Shown here in pieces: positions 60,675 to 64,000 of a DNA stretch of 64,000 nucleotides; position 1 is the first letter of the stretch; each line of letters starts with the position of its first letter. Source of the DNA: Lachnospiraceae bacterium (GTDB lineage Bacteria > Bacillota > Clostridia > Lachnospirales > Anaerotignaceae); the NCBI GenBank assembly GCA_019422065.1, contig JAHZEA010000008.1, positions 52,694 through 116,693 of the forward strand, read 5' to 3'. A program made the position numbers and the translations under genes. Below the pieces are notes generated by a model. That model was given only the letters and a program-made list of their open reading frames with translations, did not search any database and was not told the origin of the DNA.

Positions 60675-61427
60675 TTATTCAAGAACTTCTTTCATTGTAT
60701 AAAAACCAGCCGGTTTTCCTGCAAGGAATTTAGCGGCTTTAACGGCACCTACGGCAAATATTTCTTTGCTTAATGCTGTATGGCTGAGAGTTACTATTTC
60801 ATCTTTTCCGGCAAATATAACGTCGTGCTCACCAACTATTGTGCCGCCTCTTATGGCGCTTATTCCAAGCTGGTCACGAGTGCGTTTTTCTCTAACCTGT
60901 GAGCGGTCGTATACGTAGTTAAGCTTTCCGTCAAGAGCCTCGTTTATAGAGTCAGCAATGGCAATAGCTGTACCACTTGGTGCGTCTATTTTCTGGTTAT
61001 GGTGCTTTTCAAGTATTTCAATATCAAAGCCTGAGTCATAAAGAGCTTCAGCAGCTTTTTTAACAAGGTTCATTATAAGGTTTACACCAACTGACATATT
61101 GGCTGATTTAAGTATTGCTACTGATTTTGAAGCCTCTTTTACCTGATTGTTAAGCTCATCTGAAAAGCCTGTTGTGCATAAAACGGCAGGCGTGCCTGTT
61201 TTTACACAGTAATCAAGAAGGGCAGGTATTGCAGCTGCTGTAGAAAAGTCGATTATAACATCAGCTTTTACTGTGCATTCGTCAACAGAATGGAATACAG
61301 GATAGTCTGCCTGTATATCTCTTGGGTCAATTCCGGCAGCTATTGTAAGCTGGCTATCTTCTTTTACAAGACCTTCTACAACTTTTCCCATTTTGCCGCC
61401 GCAGCCATGTATTATAACATTTATCAT
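60675..61427 (-). CDS. dapB: 4-hydroxy-tetrahydrodipicolinate reductase
   Basis: The 250-residue protein has G-C-G-G-K-M-G-K near residue 8 (NAD(P) loop), D-F-S-T near 60, T-T-G-F near 95, E-K-H-H-N-Q-K-I-D-A-P-S-G-T-A near 150-164, with the dapB H-H and K-x-D-A-P-S-G-T motifs. It reduces 4-hydroxy-tetrahydrodipicolinate in diaminopimelate and lysine synthesis. It follows dapA with an intervening 83-bp gap that holds a terminator-like hairpin. Confidence 0.96.
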   Translation of the reverse strand: MINVIIHGCGGKMGKVVEGLVKEDSQLTIAAGIDPRDIQADYPVFHSVDECTVKADVIIDFSTAAAIPALLDYCVKTGTPAVLCTTGFSDELNNQVKEASKSVAILKSANMSVGVNLIMNLVKKAAEALYDSGFDIEILEKHHNQKIDAPSGTAIAIADSINEALDGKLNYVYDRSQVREKRTRDQLGISAIRGGTIVGEHDVIFAGKDEIVTLSHTALSKEIFAVGAVKAAKFLAGKPAGFYTMKEVLE

Positions 61428-61454
61428 AATTGAAAACCTCTTTTCTTTGATTTA

Positions 61455-61485
61455 AAAAATGGCGCAGAATTTAGTTTTCCGCGCC
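61455..61485 (-). terminator. Terminator-like hairpin between dapA and dapB
   Basis: On the minus strand GGCGCGGAA pairs with TTCTGCGCC (one G-U pair) around an 8-base loop and is followed by ATTTTTTAAA. It lies in the 83-bp dapA-dapB gap and would reduce or process read-through to dapB. Confidence 0.75.
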
Positions 61486-61510
61486 GTTTATAATTAATTA
61501 ACCTATGTAA

Positions 61511-62386
61511 TTAAATAAGGTTGTGTTTTTTAAGCTCAGCCTTAAGAGTTTCAAGGTTAGCGCTCTCCATATCATATAAAGGAGCTTTAAGAACGCCGGC
61601 ATTCATGCCCATAAGGTTGCATGCTGTTTTAACAGGTATTGGGTTTGTTTCAATGAATAATGTGTTTGCTAATGTAAGAGTATTTAAGAAAATCTCTCTT
61701 GCGCCTGCTACATCGTTAGCAAAGAATTTCTCGCACATTTCATGTACTTCTTTAGGCATTACATTGGCAAGAACGGATATAACACCTTTGCCGCCTAATG
61801 AAAGTATAGGAAGTGTCTGGTCATCATTGCCTGAGTAAATGTCGATATCACAGGATTCAGCAATCTTAGCAATCTGTGAAAGGTCACCGCTTGCTTCTTT
61901 AATAGCAACAATGTTTTTAACTTTAGCAAGTTCTTTAACAGTTGCAGGAGTGATGTTTAAGCCTGTACGTCCTGCTACGCTGTAAACAATAATAGGAATG
62001 TTTACGCTTTCAGCAATTGCTGTATAGTGTTTGATAAGACCTTTCTGAGTTGTTTTGTTGTAGTAAGGTGTAACAATAAGAAGGGCATCTGAACCAGCCT
62101 GCTCAGCTTCTTTAGCAAGCTCTATAGCATGAGCTGTATCGTTGCTTCCTGCACCTGCTATAACAGGAACTCTTTTGTTTACAATATCAACACAATATTT
62201 GATAAGTTTAATCTGTTCTGCATCGTCAATAGTTGAAGCCTCGCCTGTTGTGCCTGCTACAACAATACCGTCTGTACCGGCAGCAATCTGTGCTTCTACC
62301 ATGTTTTTGAAAGCTTCGTAATTAATTGAACCATCGTTATTAAAAGGTGTAATAATGGCTACTGCTGAGCCTGTGAAAATTGACAT
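61511..62386 (-). CDS. dapA: 4-hydroxy-tetrahydrodipicolinate synthase
   Basis: The 291 residues have A-V-A-I-I-T-P-F at the start, G-T-T-G-E near 46, V-Y-S-V-A-G-R-T-G near 133, Schiff-base Lys in V-A-I-K-E-A-S-G-D near 161 and G-N-D-D-Q near 186. It condenses aspartate semialdehyde and pyruvate. It lies 23 bases behind asd and is under the same lysine riboswitch. Confidence 0.96.
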   Translation of the reverse strand: MSIFTGSAVAIITPFNNDGSINYEAFKNMVEAQIAAGTDGIVVAGTTGEASTIDDAEQIKLIKYCVDIVNKRVPVIAGAGSNDTAHAIELAKEAEQAGSDALLIVTPYYNKTTQKGLIKHYTAIAESVNIPIIVYSVAGRTGLNITPATVKELAKVKNIVAIKEASGDLSQIAKIAESCDIDIYSGNDDQTLPILSLGGKGVISVLANVMPKEVHEMCEKFFANDVAGAREIFLNTLTLANTLFIETNPIPVKTACNLMGMNAGVLKAPLYDMESANLETLKAELKKHNLI

Positions 62387-62409
62387 TTTGTATTCCTCCT
62401 CTTAAATGA

Positions 62410-63405
62410 TTAGTTAAGTGAATTTACAATAAGTTCCGCTATCTGTACGGCGTTTGTCGCTGCGCCTTTTCTTATGTTATCGGCAACAACCCAAATGTTA
62501 ATGCCGTTTTCAACACTTTCATCGCGGCGAATTCTGCCAACAAATACTTCGTCTTTTCCTGCTGCCTCGATAGCAAGAGGGTACTCGTTATTAGCTGGGT
62601 TATCTTTTACAATAACACCAGGTGCTTTTGAGAGAAGCTCTTTAACTTCTTCAATATCAACAGGATTTTCAAATTCTACATTTATAGATTCGCTGTGACT
62701 GTTAAATACAGGAACACGTACAGTTGTTGCTGTTACGCGCATGTCTGGGTGATGAAGTATTTTTCTTGTTTCCCAAATCATTTTCATTTCTTCTTTAGTA
62801 TATCCGTTATCCATAAAAATGTCTATATGAGGAAGACAGTTATTTGCTATTGGGTGAGGGAATTTTTTAGGAGCCTCGCCTTTAAGGCCGTTTTCAAGGT
62901 CTTTCCAGCCTGCAACACCAGCGCCGGATACAGCCTGATATGTAGAGTAAACAACTCTTTTAATTTTGTATTTATCATCTAATGGTTTTAAAACAACCAT
63001 TGCCTGAATAGTAGAGCAGTTAGGGTTAGCTATAATACCACTGTTCCATTTAATGTCCTCTGGGTTAACCTCAGGCACTACAAGAGGTACCTTAGGGTCC
63101 TGTCTCCACTGAGCTGAGTTATCAACTACTATACAGCCGTGTTCAGCAGCAATAGGCGCAAATTTGGCGCTTGTGCTTCCACCGGCTGAGAAAAGAGCTA
63201 TATCAATAGGTTTGTCAAAAGAATGCTCTGTAAGCTCCTCAACTGTATATTCCTTACCCATAAAAGTAAGCTTGCTTCCGGCTGAACGAGCTGAAGCCAT
63301 AACGTAAAAATTATCAATTGGAAGATTTCTTTCTTCAAGAACCTTAAGGAAGGTTCTTCCTACCATTCCTGTTGCGCCTACAACAGCGAGATTTACCTTT
63401 CTCAT
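62410..63405 (-). CDS. asd: Aspartate-semialdehyde dehydrogenase
   Basis: The 331-residue protein has the N-terminal A-V-V-G-A-T-G-M-V-G-R NADP motif, S-A-G-G-S-T near 73, the catalytic Cys in N-P-N-C-S-T-I-Q near 128, and R-R-D-E near 297. It makes aspartate semialdehyde for diaminopimelate, lysine and threonine. It is the first gene behind the lysine riboswitch and its intrinsic terminator, so lysine should repress the whole operon. Confidence 0.96.
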   Translation of the reverse strand: MRKVNLAVVGATGMVGRTFLKVLEERNLPIDNFYVMASARSAGSKLTFMGKEYTVEELTEHSFDKPIDIALFSAGGSTSAKFAPIAAEHGCIVVDNSAQWRQDPKVPLVVPEVNPEDIKWNSGIIANPNCSTIQAMVVLKPLDDKYKIKRVVYSTYQAVSGAGVAGWKDLENGLKGEAPKKFPHPIANNCLPHIDIFMDNGYTKEEMKMIWETRKILHHPDMRVTATTVRVPVFNSHSESINVEFENPVDIEEVKELLSKAPGVIVKDNPANNEYPLAIEAAGKDEVFVGRIRRDESVENGINIWVVADNIRKGAATNAVQIAELIVNSLN

Positions 63406-63443
63406 TTTAAATAATCACTCCTGTGTAAAATTGATATTCAGGC

Positions 63444-63497
63444 AATAAAAAAGCCTGTATACACCACCAAATAAATCATAGTCGGTGCAATACGGCT
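63444..63497 (-). terminator. Riboswitch expression-platform terminator upstream of asd
   Basis: On the minus strand GCCGTATTGCACC pairs with GGTGGTGTATACAGGC (with internal bulges) and is followed by TTTTTTATT. It follows the lysine aptamer and precedes asd. Confidence 0.75.
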
Positions 63498-63514
63498 GCC
63501 AAGCAAATGATATA

Positions 63515-63690
63515 TTCAGTAGCACTCCATCTTAAAAGATGACAGTCGGCAAGCTGTTAACTTACCGCCCAGAAAGCGAATACCGCATAACGCTTCCTTC
63601 GGCGTTTGCCCCTTTTGCTGAATTATTAACCGCTTGCGGATATAAGCGTAAATGCAGTTACTTATGGAAAACGCGCCTCTACTTTCAATT
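63515..63690 (-). promoter_or_regulatory. Lysine riboswitch (L-box)
   Basis: The minus strand holds the conserved L-box blocks in order: GTAGAGGCGCG (near 63682-63672), TAAGTA, AAAAGGGGCAAACGCCGAAG (near 63623-63600), GGTATTCGCTTTCTGGG, CTTGCCGACTGTCA and GGAGTGCTACT (near 63528-63518). The P1 ends AGTAG and CTACT pair. It precedes a terminator and asd, as in other Firmicutes, and binds lysine to cause premature termination. Confidence 0.95.
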
Positions 63691-63696
63691 AAAATC

Positions 63697-63725
63697 ATAT
63701 TAGCACCAAAAGCAGTTCATGTCAA
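63697..63725 (-). promoter_or_regulatory. Promoter of the lysine-riboswitch transcript
   Basis: On the minus strand TTGACA (63720-63725), a 17-base spacer and TAATAT (63697-63702) lie just before the aptamer. Confidence 0.75.
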
Positions 63726-63735
63726 ATATTTTAAT

Positions 63736-63764
63736 GAATAATATAGGCAGTTTTAGACAAACTA
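63736..63764 (+). promoter_or_regulatory. Candidate sigma-G promoter for the spore protein gene
   Basis: GAATA (63736-63740), 17 bases, then CAAACTA (63758-63764) fit the forespore sigma-G consensus (GHATR, CATNHTA) with one mismatch, 33 bases before ATG 63798. Confidence 0.5.
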
Positions 63765-63797
63765 CTAAAAGCAACTGCATAATAAGGAGGAAAAGAA

Positions 63798-64000
63798 ATG
63801 GAAGAGAAAAAAATAAGTAAGGCCGAAGCAAAAAAAATAAAAGCGGAAAAAGAAAAACTTAAGCTTGAGACAGCGAAAGAAATAGGGCTTTTTGATAAAA
63901 TAAAAGAGCAGGGATGGAAAAGCCTTACTTCACGTGAAAGCGGAAAATTAGGCGGAAAAATATCAGCGAAAATCAAGTGTAAAAACAAAGAAAAAAAATA
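63798..64000 (+). CDS. Small acid-soluble spore protein (alpha/beta type), window-truncated stop
   Basis: Sixty-seven codons from ATG 63798 (behind AAGGAGG) run to the right edge, which ends in TA, probably the start of a stop codon. After a lysine-rich leader, residues about 24-60 carry the SASP pattern E-T-A-K-E-I-G-L, then W-K-S-L-T-S-R-E-S-G and G-G-K-I-S. The T-S-R-E-S-G-x-x-G-G segment is the family hallmark that binds spore DNA and protects it from UV. A lysine-rich N-terminus longer than usual is noted. It reads divergently from asd. Confidence 0.78.
   Translation, partial: MEEKKISKAEAKKIKAEKEKLKLETAKEIGLFDKIKEQGWKSLTSRESGKLGGKISAKIKCKNKEKK

Noticed and set aside
63516..63698. Short minus-strand open frame of 60 codons
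   Set aside because: It coincides with the lysine riboswitch aptamer and has no ribosome binding site.

Overview
The window comes from a low-GC, spore-forming, anaerobic-type Firmicute, most likely class Clostridia. The evidence is AT-rich codon use, strong AGGAGG-type ribosome binding sites, a class 3 fructose bisphosphatase, a glnA-ANTAR pair, a lysine riboswitch on asd-dapA-dapB, a SleL-like LysM-GH18 enzyme and a small acid-soluble spore protein at the right edge. No tRNA, rRNA, transposase, integrase or CRISPR array was seen.

Bases 1-31863 are one long co-directional locus, with most gaps under 30 bp, encoding most of a contractile injection system (CIS; phage-tail-like, eCIS/Afp/PVC-type). 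In order: a cut-off DUF6760-like small protein, a gp19-type tube protein, a 1145-aa repeat protein in the tape-measure position, a LysM baseplate protein, gpD-like hub, gpV-like spike, gp25, two J-type baseplate proteins, a TIGR02242-type tail protein and a 576-aa protein with an eCIS-type N-terminus and an Ig-like end. DUF4255, DUF4280 (PAAR-like) and a double-AAA ATPase follow further down. Sheath genes must lie to the left of the window. The same operon carries parts that ordinary free eCIS loci usually lack: a one-TM pseudokinase-like protein, a one-TM MORN-repeat protein, two multi-TM HAMP-cyclase-like receptors whose cyclase domains have lost key catalytic residues, and a 1527-aa protein of unknown function followed by a small YbjN/secretion-chaperone-like protein. 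My reading, which is inference, is a membrane-tethered, signal-gated CIS with a large candidate cargo. This is the most novel part of the window. A bidirectional terminator closes the locus at about 31.9 kb.

Bases 31962-48662 are metabolic. There is a secreted 5'-nucleotidase/SLH/M13-peptidase fusion on the minus strand. A LysR regulator precedes a module of two PLP ammonia-lyases around an ornithine-cyclodeaminase-like enzyme plus a sodium:alanine symporter, probably amino-acid or hydroxy-amino-acid catabolism. An IclR regulator is divergent from a hydroxy-acid module: split UxaA/SuyAB-like lyase, LarA-like nickel-pincer racemase or epimerase, and an IlvD/Edd dehydratase.

Bases 48824-64000 are mostly housekeeping: a TRIC-type channel, small membrane proteins, an EF-P-reductase-like SDR, the SleL-like hydrolase, fbp, truA, glnA with an ANTAR regulator and a terminator-like hairpin in its leader, a two-OB SSB-like protein, a cobalamin adenosyltransferase, and the lysine-riboswitch-controlled asd-dapA-dapB operon, divergent from the SASP gene and its candidate sigma-G promoter.
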